In this document: positions 21,701 through 33,770 of the stretch, one piece after another
Numbering within the stretch: position 1 is the stretch's first letter
Layout: every line of letters begins with the position of its first letter
Assembly: GCA_948474755.1 (NCBI GenBank)
Contig: CAOLHI010000058.1
Location: 806,001 to 870,000, forward strand
DNA: 64,000 nucleotides
Source of the DNA: Ctenosaura bakeri
Taxonomy: Eukaryota > Chordata > Lepidosauria > Squamata > Iguanidae
Direction of reading: 5' to 3'
The notes under the pieces: model-generated
Told to the model about the DNA's origin: nothing
What the model saw: the letters and a program-made list of their open reading frames with translations, nothing else
Databases searched by the model: none
Translations under genes and position numbers: made by a program

Positions 21701-24480
21701 ATTTGGCTATAAGACATTGTTCCAGGAGGCTGCCTGAATATTGTCAGTGCTCCTGGAAATTATACATCACTACTTCCAGTCACCCAAAATAGTGGCTGTG
21801 AATATGTGTTCTACATATGTGAATATGTAGAGGAAATGAGGCAATACAGCCTTCTACATTCTGGAGTATGCTCACCCTTACTATAATCCTCCAAAGTAAC
21901 AGAATAAATTAATATGAAAGGTTAATTGCAATTCAATAATTTAATGTCATTGCTATTTGGTGATTAAAATAAAATTTCACATCAGCGTTGAAAACTATAA
22001 CAATGTAAGAATAACAAATTAATGTTTAATGAATGATTTCCAGGTTCTGCTGATGGCTACAGCTAACCAATGATGTATGGTTGGAAACAGCATTTGGAAA
22101 GATTCTAACATCTAAGGACTTTTCTTTTTTTGAAACCAGACAGTACTAAGAGAATTTCCAGTCGTGACCAAGCTACAGGTGGATTGGGAGGGATGTTGTG
22201 ACTGGGCCTCCAACCACTGGGGAATTCCTGCTGCCCCTTGCCCCATTCCCAGTACCTGCCACCTGCAATGGTGGCCATATTATTGGTGGGAGCTATTTGT
22301 CTTCTTTACCCTTAAACCCCGAACATTATCCTATGGTCTTGCACAGTACAGATCGATTTGCCTATGCAAAGCATGTCACTAAGATTTCTTCAGGCCAATT
22401 GGAAATACTGGGTTCAAATTTTTCTCTCACCCAAGTACTTGCACACACCTAATAGCCCCTGATCTTTGTAGCAGGCAAAGTCCTTATTAGGGATAGAAAA
22501 TGCAGTTTATTTGTTTCACATTTCAATAAAAAGTATCCATTTTGCACCCTCCCCCTTCAAAAAAATAAATAAATTCTGAGGCTTGCAGCACATGTTGGAG
22601 GAAAAAGGTGGGGGGAAGACACACAAACTCTTGTGTACATTTGGATTTCTGCATAACATTGCTATACCACCATAGTAGCGGGTTGTTTCCAGGTCAGGAG
22701 CCATACTACCACATGACATTATTGCTATACAGTTGCTATCTCATCCCCAAGTGTCACCAAATTGCTCTATTCTATTTTGAGGAAAAAATCCATTAAGATC
22801 CTCCATTAGCACTTCAGTCGCATCAGCAGGTTCAGTCTGGTACTGTTATAGTGCTTGATAGCACTTCCAGTCATCATGAATCCAGCAGTGGGTGGGCTAT
22901 GGGCGTGCCTAGGTTGTCTCTCCCTCAGTGATTCCCATGGCATGGTAACTGCAAAATCTATCACCTCTACATGTTTATTTTAAAAGTTTTTCTTTGCTTT
23001 AAAACTTTTATTTTTAAAATACATTTTTCAGCATTATAGTATGAAAGTGCAATAATGTAGTATTGTGTTTTGTATGGCTTCCAAAGAAGAACAAACAAGC
23101 AAACAAAGAAAAACCTGACCAATCAGGGATGATGGGGTGGGGTGACGGTGGGGACAGGGAATGGCCAAGGATGCTGTAATGCAGAAGGAACACAGTTGGC
23201 AATACTACTACTCGTCCACTGAAGGTGGAAGAGTTAGGAAAATAGTTTTCCCAACCCAACAGCATTGCACCAATGGCAATGCCTTAATTGTGACAGTATG
23301 TTTCACAAATGGTCCCCAATGGGCATACATCCTAAAATAGTTGATTGTCATCAAAGTTCCTTAGGTTGACAGCAAACATTCTTTTTTACAAAAAGAAAAA
23401 CAAAACAAACAAACAAAAAACCCAACTGGTTCCCTTTGCTTGCTTTGTAAAAGGATGGCATGGCACATACTGTGTTGTTTCCTGTATTTGAAGTGCTTTT
23501 AAGAGACTACAACGATAATGGCAAATGAGTTGAAAAGGCCATTTCAACAACCATCCTCCAGACAGCAGGACATTTTATGAAGGGAGAAAATGAGGTAAAT
23601 TGAAACATCTGGCCTGTTTTGCCTTGGTTTCCAAAGAGAGGATCCATATCAGGAATCAAATATGCCTGCATTTCAAAATGCTATCCGGAAACTTGTTCAA
23701 ATAGGTCCCTCTCAGAGTGTGCTTGATGTAGGAATGTGTTCATATTTTAAGAAGGCACTGAAGACTATGAATTTACCAAACATTGATTTGCCAAGATCCT
23801 CTCACCTCAGAAAGAGCGAAGATGGAGGTGGCTGACAAGGCACAACCTTCTGCACTAGTATTTTTAGTTTTCTCATTATAAGAATGGGCTTCATTTTTTT
23901 TTTCCTGGCTTGAAAGACGCACAGAGAGTGGCATGATCATGTTACCCTGCCCTCGGGGGCTGTTGAACAGGAGGAGCAATAACTGCTGAAGTGCCAACAG
24001 TAACAGCGATAGTTTAGTAACAGCTGCCTGTCTTTGCAATCCCCTTCTAGATGTCTGTTTGAGCTCTACAGTTTAGCCAGCTTGTGATGTTTGTCCCCAG
24101 CAGGTCTCACAGGGTCTAGTTAGACTAAGATGTTGTTTGCATTCAGCAATAAGGATGCTCATCTCTTCATTGCCTCAGTTGGATTGGTAGCTCACTGCTG
24201 TATTTGAATGATTGGTGATAAGCTTTGGGGCCTATTAGAGGTCTGTGCTGAGAATACATTTTGAAAAGTAGACTTAGCAATTGCTCAGAATACATAGGAA
24301 AACACCTACATGTTTTTAAGAAGCATTTATAAACATTCTTAAATGACATGCCTTTGAGATCAATTTGTTAGAAAAGGATGCAGCAAGGCAGCATGCCAAA
24401 ATACCTCTAAAATACCTTGGAGGTGTTAGTGGGGTTCTCTGGGAGGCATGTTTGAGGGGGAAGTATTGAGAGGGTTTAGT
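21701..24480. other. Intergenic, no confident feature
   Basis: No gene is supported. 22150-22460 is GC-richer and carries overlapping frames of 72 and 84 codons with no recognisable domain. AC/AAAC-rich tracts lie at about 23395-23420. 23014-24050 has scattered short frames only. Confidence 0.4.
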
Positions 24481-24483
24481 ACA

Positions 24484-25470
24484 TGTTGTTGCTGTGTAGG
24501 ATCCCCCCCCATTATACTGGGCACCAAATCTAATTGGCATCATATTTAATTGGCAACAAACTTTAATTGGCACTGATATCAAAATCAAACCTGAAAGTGA
24601 CTAGGAAATCAAACCAATAGTGGGAAAATTCAGACTGTGAATGTGAGAAAGAAAGGCTGGTCAGCCTAAGGCACCCTCCAAGTACAACTAGGTCATTTGC
24701 CGGGCAAATAGATGCTGTTCCTGTGGATAATAAACTTAAGTAGAAGCTGGAGTTTTCCCAGAGGACACAATGGCAAGAAGCCCAACAGGATGCTGATTAA
24801 CTCAAGCCCTTTCCCTGTGCACTTAGACTCCTTCTTCTTTCCTTGCAGAACTCACAATAGAAAACTATTTACAACACCCATCACACCTTTGTCACCCAAA
24901 CACTGCGAACATTAGTGGGTTGATAGTCCACTGTATGCACTGAAACTCCCATTGTTCCACACCTGAAACTGCACATATCTTCCACCGCCACAGGCTATTT
25001 TTTGGGTACAAATACTCCTGATTCCAGGCTGCTCAGTGCAGTCTCTCACAGATCTGAATGCCACCACTTTCTCTGTCCATCTTCTGACTGAGAGCTGTTC
25101 TTAGTTTTTACCTAAGCCACACCACTGCTTCTCTCTGCTTCTTTCCAGATCTGGTAATTATTGTTTGCTTCTCTCAATGTCTCTATCCCATTTTCCTCTC
25201 TTCTCTTCAGCTAGTTCTTGTGTGATTGTATGTGAGCTTGAACTGTTGCATGTGTGAGGGAATGTATTTCAATAAAAACTCATTTAGTTCACATATTACT
25301 CTTTGGCTGTTTTTTTTTTTTTCCTATGTGAGCTGGTAAACATTGGTAGGAAAGGAAAGTTGCCTCCCCTCACAAGCCTCCTAAACTCTGAGCTAATTCA
25401 TTTCCCACTTTTGCAAGAAGATATTGAAATCGTGAGGTGGCCTTTGTGGCACCTATGCTTTGAGGTAAAA
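24484..25470 (+). mobile_element. Solo LTR-like element, family LTR-B, copy 2
   Basis: It is homologous to 678-1660 throughout. The U3 start contains three 'taattggca' iterations (24530-24570). AATAAA lies at about 25271 ('ttcaataaaaactcattt'), followed by the shared R-U5 part 'ctctttggctg', 'gtaaacattggtaggaaag' and 'ctttgtggcacctatg'. The 3' end reads GAGGTAAAA, probably a mutated GGTAACA. No target duplication was recognised and edges are uncertain by tens of bases. Confidence 0.7.
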
Positions 25471-25479
25471 GACCCAGAT

Positions 25480-26480
25480 GCTCGTACAAGCTATAGTAGC
25501 CTGCATCCACTTAGAACTTGCAAATAATTATAGCCAACCAAGATGTGACAGTCTTTGCTTGTCCCTTCCTCTTAAGCAGATAATATCCCTGCTTTGATTT
25601 CTATACTTCCCCCTTTTCCCACCAGTGTTCTACATTCTGCTCCTCATTTACCTTACCTTTGCTCACTGATACTTTAATTATTAATTTAACTCTTAGAACC
25701 CCAAATGACAACCACATAAATTCCCTAGTATCTTCCCTGTTCCTCATATGGAGAATCATTATGATCCACCTCTGTTTTGTCTTGATATTAGGATGAAAGT
25801 CCTTGAAGGCAGTGAAACAGTGTGTTGCCTGAGATTTTTAATGAAACCCAGGATTTTAAGAAAAGAGTTGCTGAAATACTGAGATATCAAAATATTGAGA
25901 GAAAGAGAAAAGAGAGAGAGAAAATGAAACAGATAGGCAGAGGTATGTGCAGGTGTGGGTGTGTTGATTTTAGATGGCATTGTTGAATTGTGGATATTAT
26001 TAATGGTATGGAAAGATCTGTATAGCTCTTTTAGGTGATATATACATACTGAAACTAACTAACCAACCAACCGTTTGAAACCAGGGACAGTTGATAGATC
26101 CAACTCTGTAAGGCCAGGTAATCCACCAGAGATATTATGACCATTCCTCCCACAGTTTCTCTAACTAGAACAGGAGTGATCCCAGTGCTGGACTTTAGAG
26201 GATTGTCACAAGCGGAGCTCTCATAAAATTAATAGCAGCTGTTGGAAGAAGAATGATAAAATCAAGAGCGGATTTGCTATTCCCATAGCAGTAGATTCAC
26301 TAGCCACCGCTGCCTGAGAGAATAAACATCTGATGCATGATACCTCAAAATTCATAAAGTAGATGCAACGAGAGCAAATTGGGGAAGCTAATTGAGATAC
26401 AAGAAGAAAAGAATGAGGTGAATGATTATAAGGGATCATGCTGAATTTTATCAGAAGTGGTGTGGGGATGTTGTGCATCC
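25480..26480. other. Intergenic, no recognisable feature
   Basis: It contains a GA-rich stretch at about 25895-25935 and nothing else of note. Confidence 0.45.
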
Positions 26481-26485
26481 ATCTA

Positions 26486-26940
26486 TCCCTTTCTTTATAT
26501 CCCACCTCTCTCACAGACTGGGACTCAAGATGGTTTACCAAAGATGCAGAATTACAATTTATATATATATAAAATATACAGAGATTAAAACAGAACTAAC
26601 ATCAGAATTAAAACCATTTTTTAAAAAAGAGAAGATATAAACAATATAGCACCATAAAAAGGCCCTTCAGTTGGGGAAAAGAAAAAGGTCATAACCTGCT
26701 ACCAAACAGACAACAAAGAAGGAGCCATCCTAATGTCTATAGGAAGGGAGTTTCAAGTCTGGGATCAGCCACAGAGAAGGCCCTCTCCATGTTCCCAGCA
26801 ACCATGCCTGTGAAAGCAGTGGGGTACAGAGACATGAATAGGCTTACATGGGAAAGTCTCATCCTTCAAATGGTCTGCAATTTGAAGTCAATGAATGTCC
26901 TGCATAGCTGAGGCACTGTGTTATCAAACCATACTCTTTT
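26486..26940 (-). mobile_element. L2 LINE 3' end, antisense
   Basis: The + strand begins with 'tatatcccacctctctcaca', the complement of the L2 tail 'gaggtgggatata'. It continues to 'agggagtttcaagtctggga' and 'gccacagagaaggccctctc'. That is the antisense of the C-terminal L2 coding region found in many squamate L2 copies. The frame is broken. Confidence 0.75.
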
Positions 26941-27204
26941 TTTATTTGTTTGTTTTTATTTTTTTTATCAATAACATGCCACACTCATTAAAGTACAAAC
27001 TGATGGACCTACACTAACGTGCGGAGGCAATTTGCCTGAAAAACCGTATTTTTTGTGAACGCATCTTCACATCAAGAATACACTTCCATTAATCAATGAA
27101 TGAATTAATAAGTAGAGGCTTATCCTGGAAATATACCATTCACTGAACATGGAGTCAGCAGTACAGGGGTTAAAATGATGTCCAACTATTTGCAAATAAT
27201 GTTG

Positions 27205-27248
27205 ACTCATCTATATCTATATCTATGTCTATATCTATGTCTATCTAT
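27205..27248 (+). repeat. (CTATAT/CTATGT)n tandem repeat
   Basis: Six-base units CTATAT, CTATGT and CTATCT are repeated about seven times. Confidence 0.9.
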
Positions 27249-27475
27249 TGAGGGTCAGTGTGGTATAGTGGTTTGAGTGATGGATGAGGACTGTGGTAGA
27301 TCAGGGTTTGAATCCCCTCTTAGTCATGGAAACCCCCTGGGAGACAGTAAGATAAGTCACAATCTCTTGGCCTCAAAAGCAACCCCCACATGAACAAATT
27401 GTTGCAAGAAAAGAGCATGATAGATTTGGCTTGGGGTCTCCATATGTCAGAAATAATTTAAAGGTGCACGACAAA
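27249..27475 (+). mobile_element. tRNA-derived SINE, Sauria type
   Basis: The head is 'cagtgtggtatagtggtttg' (A-box) and 'gatcagggtttgaatccc' (B-box). It is followed by 'tcatggaaaccccctgggag', 'gcaagaaaagagcatgatag' and the end 'ataatttaaaggtgcacgac'. Most of the length is preserved, with moderate decay. Confidence 0.9.
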
Positions 27476-27477
27476 GG

Positions 27478-27510
27478 TGTGTTTGTGTGTATGTGTGTGT
27501 GTGTGTGTAG
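27478..27510 (+). repeat. (TG)n microsatellite
   Basis: A GTGTGTTTGTGTGTATGTG(TG)n run. Confidence 0.9.
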
Positions 27511-28029
27511 TGTTCCAACTTGACATTACTTTAATGAGAGATGGAGAGGAAGTTTTCCATTCTTCTTTCCTGCTTCCCTTGATGCATGTGCTATATTTTG
27601 CACCTAACCTTTTCTTGCAGCAATATTTTAGCAGTCCATCATGGACTATTTCAAGGAAGTGGCACAGCAATTCTTCATTCCATAGACCCTCTAATGCACA
27701 CAGCTACAACACATTCCATTTTCATTGTTAATAGCAAAGTCCTTGACCCGGTTAATGCACTCAATCTTTGGTATGCCATTCCGGAGCATTTTATTATTAT
27801 TATTTTAAAGAGCTAGGCTAATAGGCCTCCCAGGTGTGGAGCTATTACAAATAAGGGAACATACCAGATATTTTATATTAGTTTTGTACCCCTCTAGAGT
27901 CAGCTGGCCAAATCAATTTATTTCTAACCTATCTCAGTTTCATATAGGTTCAATCATATCTCCATCTCATCATGTCTTTGCATGCTCCTAGATTCTTCCA
28001 TTTAAAAATTGAATGGAAATTACGTTACA
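27511..28029. other. Intergenic, no recognisable feature
   Basis: A short ATT run lies at 27791-27804. Otherwise unremarkable. Confidence 0.45.
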
Positions 28030-28608
28030 GTACATAATTTATTCTCAAACATACATATTTGTATGCAATTGCGTGAGCAGGGTAGAATATGTCACAGATT
28101 AAAGCCACATGCAATCAATTGGAAGAAAAAAGGCCACAATTTTTTGATTACAGAGCACAAGGGGATTGGTGCCCGCATAGATCTAGATTCCATCATCAAC
28201 CAATCTGCCTGTTGACCAACAGACCAAGCTTCTGGTTCCAGTACCGGAATCCCAGGGAATGGCAGGGATAGCCCATCAGCCAGGAACTTGTGTCAACAGG
28301 GGTGCCATGCAATGAGTGACCTCCTGAGCTGGCCACTCCTGAAACCACTTAGCACCCCCTCCAAAACACCTGATATGCCTTGTACCAATGCCAGCAGGCC
28401 ATTGGTACCCAGCAACCTGCATCCAAGACCCATGTGACTGCCCCAAAAGTTGTGATGAAAATATGAATTATACATAAGACAAAGGGAGGTTTGGGTGGGA
28501 AGCAGTCAGAACAAAATAGGCCCAATCCACCATGGCAGGGGGATATATGCCCCACACTCACCACTGACCGGGCATGCACAAATCCACTTCCTGCCTGCCC
28601 TGGCAGCC
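28030..28608 (-). mobile_element. Unclassified interspersed repeat, family C, copy 2 (part 1)
   Basis: Its reverse complement aligns in order with 4455-5025. Shared blocks include 'aaaaattgtggcc..tttcttccaat', 'gaaccagaagcttggtctg', 'ggccagctcaggaggtca', 'tgggtcttggatgcag' and 'atcacaacttttggg'. LTR-A copy 3 interrupts it at 28609, and the element resumes at 29489. Frames of up to 125 codons occur, with no recognisable product. Confidence 0.65.
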
Positions 28609-29488
28609 TGTTATTGCAGTTGCTAGCCCGGACATGTGGGACATTAGATATCACTTTGATACCAATAATTTGGCCTTCTTTACCTATTCCTCTTCACGTT
28701 CTGCGAGGTCATCCGGACAAGCTCGCAGACAGGCATGGTCGCTAATCACTGTAATATTCCACACAAATACAGGCAGGCCAGAAATAGCCGTCCTGCCGCT
28801 TCAGGAGACCTCAAGGCAAGTATCCTATTATGTATGCACGCTACTTACAAAGAACTCCCTGCCCCGAGCAGGCAGCTTGATTAGACAAATCCTCATCTGT
28901 CAAGCACTCTGTATTTGCATACTGTCTACTCCTTTGTCAATTCAGACTTAACTCAATCATGCTAAAGCCCGAAACTCATTGTTTTCCCCAAGTACAGACT
29001 ACTCTACAGCCATATTTTCCCTTATATAAACCCCTGACTTTGAGAGCTCCTTCAGATCGCTCCTGACTTCCATCCCACCTTGCTGCCACTTTGCTTGGCG
29101 ACCCTTCCCCTCAGTCCCATGTACTGAGAACCATTATCTTTATGAACTTCTGCTGTAGACTACCCAGGCTTCAGGACAGGTGTAGTATTATCCAAACCAG
29201 CAACTCCTCTAAAAATCCCTCTATCCCACTCCAACCTTTATTTCTCTAGTTATCTGAGTGAGTGTGCTGCATAAACTGTTTGACTGTATTTTAAGAAAGA
29301 CCACAATTATTATTTCACTTCTGTTTGCTCCTTGACTTGGCCTGACCCCGTAGACATTGGGTAAAAGATCTCACTCCATTGTCCTGCCTCTCGTATTGCT
29401 AGCTTGTGCTCTTTGCTAATTTCCCCAACTTGTATAATTTGGAGCGCACTTAGGTGTCCCTCATGGGGCCCCCGAAATCAGGGTTACA
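28609..29488 (+). mobile_element. Solo LTR, family LTR-A, copy 3, inserted in family C
   Basis: It starts TGTTATTGCAG and ends GGGTTACA, with a perfect duplication AGCC at 28605-28608 and 29489-29492. The palindrome GATATCACTTTGATACCAA lies at 28647-28665. The TATA box TTATATAAA is at about 29022-29030. The polyadenylation signal position reads TTAAGAAA (about 29291) instead of TTAATAAA in the sister copy. It is closely similar to 54312-55221. No internal retroviral sequence adjoins it. Confidence 0.95.
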
Positions 29489-29690
29489 AGCCAATGGGAG
29501 CACACTAGCTCCACTCCCATTGGCTGTTGCCTTCATGGGCATCTAGGCACTGCAACACCTGCTGCAGCCCCAGATGAGCACTGCCCATATGTCTTCCAAC
29601 CCAGAAAAAGGAGCAGCTCAGCTTGATCGTCACACCTTGCAAATGGTGCCACACATCCAGGTAGGTCGTGCAGTGCACTTTTCCTCAAAG
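29489..29690 (-). mobile_element. Family C, copy 2 (part 2) with a 12-bp inverted repeat
   Basis: This continues the family C copy beyond the LTR. The reverse complement 'ctcccattggctg' meets 'ccagggcaggcaggaag' across the insertion, as in 4464-4500. A perfect 12-bp inverted repeat AGCCAATGGGAG/CTCCCATTGGCT (29489-29500 and 29514-29525) contains CCAAT boxes on both strands. Homology beyond about 29525 is not established. Confidence 0.45.
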
Positions 29691-32020
29691 AATGGTTTTG
29701 TATACAATTCCCTCAGAGTACGGTTTTCCCTTAAAAGCATTTTTGTATATAATTTGTCTTTCATACGCATTTTTTTTATCAGAAATAATTGGAGGTGGCC
29801 ACAATCTCAAAGATGATAATGTTCTGATTTTCATAATTTGAGAAGTGCCAACTAGATTGGATTGCTTATCAATCTGAACTAGATGCAATCTTCCATCCCT
29901 AGCCTTGAGTGTAAAATATGCCTCAGAAGCCTCAGTTTCCACGAGGACCCCGTTGCTCTTTACTCCTAGAATTTTTACCCCACACTAAGATGGTCTACTC
30001 AAATTTTATGAGAACTCTGGTAAGTAATTTCTCTGATCTGAGAACAGGCAAGACATTTCCTGCAAAAAGTTCAGCTGGGCTTTTTAAGGAAATTTTTTTT
30101 TCCCTCACAGAAATGTTGCTTTTCCTACCTAAATTTTTCTTTGCTGCTAGTCACAAAATCATATGTGTTCTTCATGTATACCAAGCTCCAATCTTCAAAG
30201 GTTCTTATTTATCCAGTATTCTTCTCCATTGGGTTTTCCATTACTTGGGAAACATATTTTTTGGTTGCCATTTGAATATTGTTGAATACTCTTTGCCTTC
30301 CTAAACCATACAATAAAGAAGAAAAATGTGAACATTGTTCTCTTACCGTCTACCTTGCAAAACTGGCAAGGTGTCACCCTTGGAAAGATTTTACACATTT
30401 GGAGACTAATTTCTGTACATTTTGGTAACAGGATATTTAAAACTGCATTGACCAGAGCCTCACAGCATGGGCTATCAAAATTTAATAGAAATGATGGACT
30501 ATTTGATCAGTAAGTCCTTCTGCTATTACTTTCTATTTGTGTATGTCTGTGCATGTGTACTTTAGTGCTTGGCTATGTAAAGAGAAAGGAATCTGCTTTT
30601 GTGCAGAGACATTTAGTGTGAATTTTGCAGGGAAGACAATGTGAAAAAAGACATTTGGTGTCTCACTCTCCTGCTGGAGGTGAAGTATCTTCAGGGTTTA
30701 GATCAACCTCAACAGGCTGGTTTCTTTATATGCTCCTCAAGGCTTAAACTTCAATTTACTGTCCCAGACAGTTAGACCAACAATGGTAATGGTAACTCAT
30801 AAAAGTTTCAGAAAGTCTAAAGTAAGGGTGTATATAAGGCTGTGGCTATGGGGGGGGGGGTAAAATGACTGCATTGCCCCCAAATAGCATTTCAGTAACT
30901 TAAGTAACTTAACTTCAGTAACTTAAGACTTGAGTAAGACATTTAGCAATACAGCTTAGAAAGAGAAAGAAAATGAGTAGGCAACGTTACTGAGGGAATG
31001 CAAACACAGCAAACATAGGTGATAATGATTTCAGTGTTTCACTCTCTTCAGTGCTAGAAATCTGAGGAAAGAAGGAAAATTTTGTTTGATGGGACAATCA
31101 CCTCATTTTGCCATAGGTATACCTCTCAATGTTCATGAATATATCTGTCTTTCCCCTCTCTCCCTTCTACTGAGAAAGTTTACTAGATTTAATAAAACCT
31201 TTTGCTTGCTAGAATTTCTCCAGACATCTTCCCAAGGCAAGGTCCTGCAAGTGTCCCATATAGCTTGTCCTGAGGTGAATTTCAGCAGCAACCCCAGTCA
31301 TAAACAGAGGGAGAAGGTAGTTCTCACAGTTTAGGAGTCTCCTTCTTCCAAGCCCCAGTCTCTCAAAATGAAATTATGTCTTAAAGCTCCATGGTGACAT
31401 ATCACATTTTTCCCTATAGCAATGTCACCTGTCCAAATGTAAGACTCAAAAGATTTGACTGTGTTTGCTGAATGCTGAATCCAGATTTAAACCCTTTAAG
31501 GCAAAGCTCTTCATATCTGTATAATCACATTGTATTAGCACTGGCCTCCTTCTTTCTGTGCTCTGAATGGATCAGCTTTGGCTTTTCCAGAAACTGTGGA
31601 ACCTTTGTGGTCTTACAGAAAACAAGCTGAACATCAACATGCATAAAGCTGAGCTTACAGTCATGCATCCTACAGGTGTGTGTGTGCACGTGTGTATGTG
31701 TGTTGCTCTGGAGAATGAGGGTGAAGACCCTTTCAAAAAGAAAGAACTAACAACTCTACAGGCAGTGTGCAACCTTAACACACCTGAGCTGCTGCTTGGA
31801 AGTAATTCACGAGAATGCATTTTATTCAGTTACTCACCCATCCTGTTTAGAAACATATTGCTGCTATATTGTAAACAGGCCAAAATTAGCAACACAAAGC
31901 TGTGCACCTATACTTGGAGAAGTGGAAGAGGAAGAGGAAGCCCACTTTATAGATAAACTGATTAAATGAAGGAAATCACATCTATGACTATGCAAAAACA
32001 GAGCAGAGCCATTGATAACA
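29691..32020. other. Intergenic, no recognisable feature
   Basis: Frames reach 128-129 codons (29918-30304 and 31567-31956) but lack recognisable domains and have random-looking composition. A G10 run lies at about 30850. A short tandem of 'acttcagtaacttaag' type lies at 30893-30930. Confidence 0.45.
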
Positions 32021-32022
32021 GT

Positions 32023-32213
32023 GGTCATTTCTGCACTACACTGTTATAGTGCTATTATTCCACTTTCAACATCCTGTGGAATTCTGGGGTTTGTAGTTTA
32101 CTGAGACCCAAGAGCAATCAGGCAGAGAATTCTAAATGCCCCTCCCTAAACTGCAAACCCCAGAATGTTTAAAGTGGAATAATTGCACTATAACAGTATG
32201 GTGTGGAAAGGCC
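32023..32213. mobile_element. Short palindromic DNA transposon, family F, complete copy
   Basis: The left end GGTCATTTCTGCACTACAC and right end ATGGTGTGGAAAGGCC are inverted copies. The inner arms 'ctgttatagtgctattattc' and 'aataattgcactataaca' extend the inverted repeat. The core contains 'ttctggggtttgtagtttac' and 'tctaaatgcccctccctaaa'. The GGCCATTTCTGCA terminus resembles the Harbinger-like families here. I could not identify a clean target duplication. Confidence 0.75.
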
Positions 32214-33419
32214 CTATATCTTAGAGGTTTCTCATAGGGATGCAATTCTTTGCTAAATTTCTTCTCAAAGATAGCAATGAATAATTTCAGCAGTTTAGTC
32301 CTGACTGTGAGAAATTATTTTTTAAAAAATATGCAGTTTTCAAAGCCAATTCACAATTCAGCACTTATTCTGTGCAAAAATTGCATGAGGCTGTTTTGAG
32401 CAGGGAAAAAAAGCATTTTATGCACAAGAATCAATATTTCAGCATTGAAATATTAAATCCTGCACAGAAAATGTGGTTTTCTGTATGGAAAATGTGTTTT
32501 TATGCAAATGAACTACATGTGAATTTTAGGCAAAAAATGTCCCAAACAGCAAAGATTCTCATCAGTCCAGGTTTCTTCCTGTCAAGGTTTCTCAACACTC
32601 AGTGAACATGCTTTTCAAACATTTTTTTAAATATGTTCAAATAGTCTTTACATGCCATCTCTCATCCATAGGATCATCATGAGCTGAAGCCAACTTGATA
32701 GCAAAAAGCAATAAATATCAAGGGTGGGCAAACTGTGGCCCTGTGGCAGCATATGCATCCCAGGGCTGTTTCTGTATCCCATGACTATTTCAAATTGTCA
32801 ATTTTCCTGACAAAAATAAATTAAAATGAAAGAAAAAGATGAGTTGTTTTAGCTGGAAACCTCCAGGAGCAGTGGCTCTTCTTTTCTTTGTAGCATAGGT
32901 GAGCAATTACTAGACACTAGGGGACATATTACCTCACTATGAGACCTTGGTGTGGGGTGGGCAAAGTGCCTTCCCAAGGGCATTTTTATGTTCCCCAGAG
33001 CACAACAGGAGTCAATATGTTTAGTCTAAAATGAACTCTAGCTTTGTTACTGTGGACTCTGCTTAGTTCCCTCTATTTATTCCCCAGTCGTTTAATCTCA
33101 GTGGTTGCATGAATGAGCTGAGTCCTAGGGGCACTTCCAGGTATGGATCTGAAAGCTTCTCACCATTTGATAGAGCTCACTTGGAATTTCCACATATCCT
33201 TACTCTCCCTTCCTTTGGGATGTCATGTCTTTAACATCAGATTTGCATCCCTATTCCTATTCCCCTAGATATTTGCACAAATCATCTTTTTTGTATCCTT
33301 GCACCTGATAGAGATTTCAAGTTCTTGAAAGCTTACTTATTTATTTATTCTGAATTGGTCTAATTACATCAACAGAGACTTTGGGTATTTTTTTTTTCCT
33401 TTATATGGCCAAAAGCTTT
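32214..33419. other. Intergenic with a small family G remnant
   Basis: At 32723-32790 'gggtgggcaaactgtggccc' is a family G palindrome end. Nothing else is recognised. Confidence 0.45.
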
Positions 33420-33500
33420 AAACTGAGCTTACAGGGTTGATATAACAATAACTGATAGGCTGTGTAAAATACTTTGAAGACTATCAGAGCAACTAAATAC
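33420..33500 (+). repeat. SINE 3' fragment (weak)
   Basis: 'acagggttgatataacaata' and 'aggctgtgtaaaatactttg' resemble the 3' body of tRNA-derived vertebrate SINEs. No head is present. Confidence 0.4.
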
Positions 33501-33504
33501 ACAG

Positions 33505-33578
33505 AATGCAATCCTATGTATGTCTACTCAGAAATAAAGCCCACTGAGTTACTCCCATGTAAGTAGGATTGTAGCCTG
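33505..33578. repeat. Palindromic interspersed repeat ('caatcctatg' type)
   Basis: 'tgcaatcctatgtatgtcta' and 'catgtaagtaggattgtagc' are inverted arms around 'aataaagcccactgagttac'. This is a common amniote or squamate palindromic MITE. Confidence 0.6.
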
Positions 33579-33676
33579 CATGATTATTTATTTAATGTAT
33601 TTAATGTATTGTTGTAGTACCGCCTGGGAGAGGCGGGATATTATTATTATTATTATCATCATCATCATCATTATTC
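33579..33676 (+). repeat. L2-like tail followed by (ATT)n(ATC)n
   Basis: 'accgcctgggagaggcggga' and 'tattattatt' form the L2 tail motif. The trinucleotide array changes from ATT to ATC at about 33655. Confidence 0.65.
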
Positions 33677-33696
33677 AAACTGGAAAATATTAAATG

Positions 33697-33770
33697 ATGG
33701 TAAATATATATATACATACACAAACCCACATTAATTTTGACACACACACACACAAGCACACACATATAGA
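33697..33770 (+). repeat. (AT)n and (CA)n microsatellites
   Basis: A short ATATAT tract, then ACACAC runs interrupted by single substitutions. Confidence 0.85.

Noticed and set aside
27249..27475. tRNA gene from A- and B-box-like sequences
   Set aside because: The boxes belong to a tRNA-derived SINE head. No acceptor stem or cloverleaf is possible, and the same sequence recurs in other SINE copies.
29918..31956. Frames of 128 and 129 codons (29918-30304 and 31567-31956) as possible exons
   Set aside because: No domain, no convincing splice-site context and random-like amino-acid use. This many codons is expected by chance in 64 kb.
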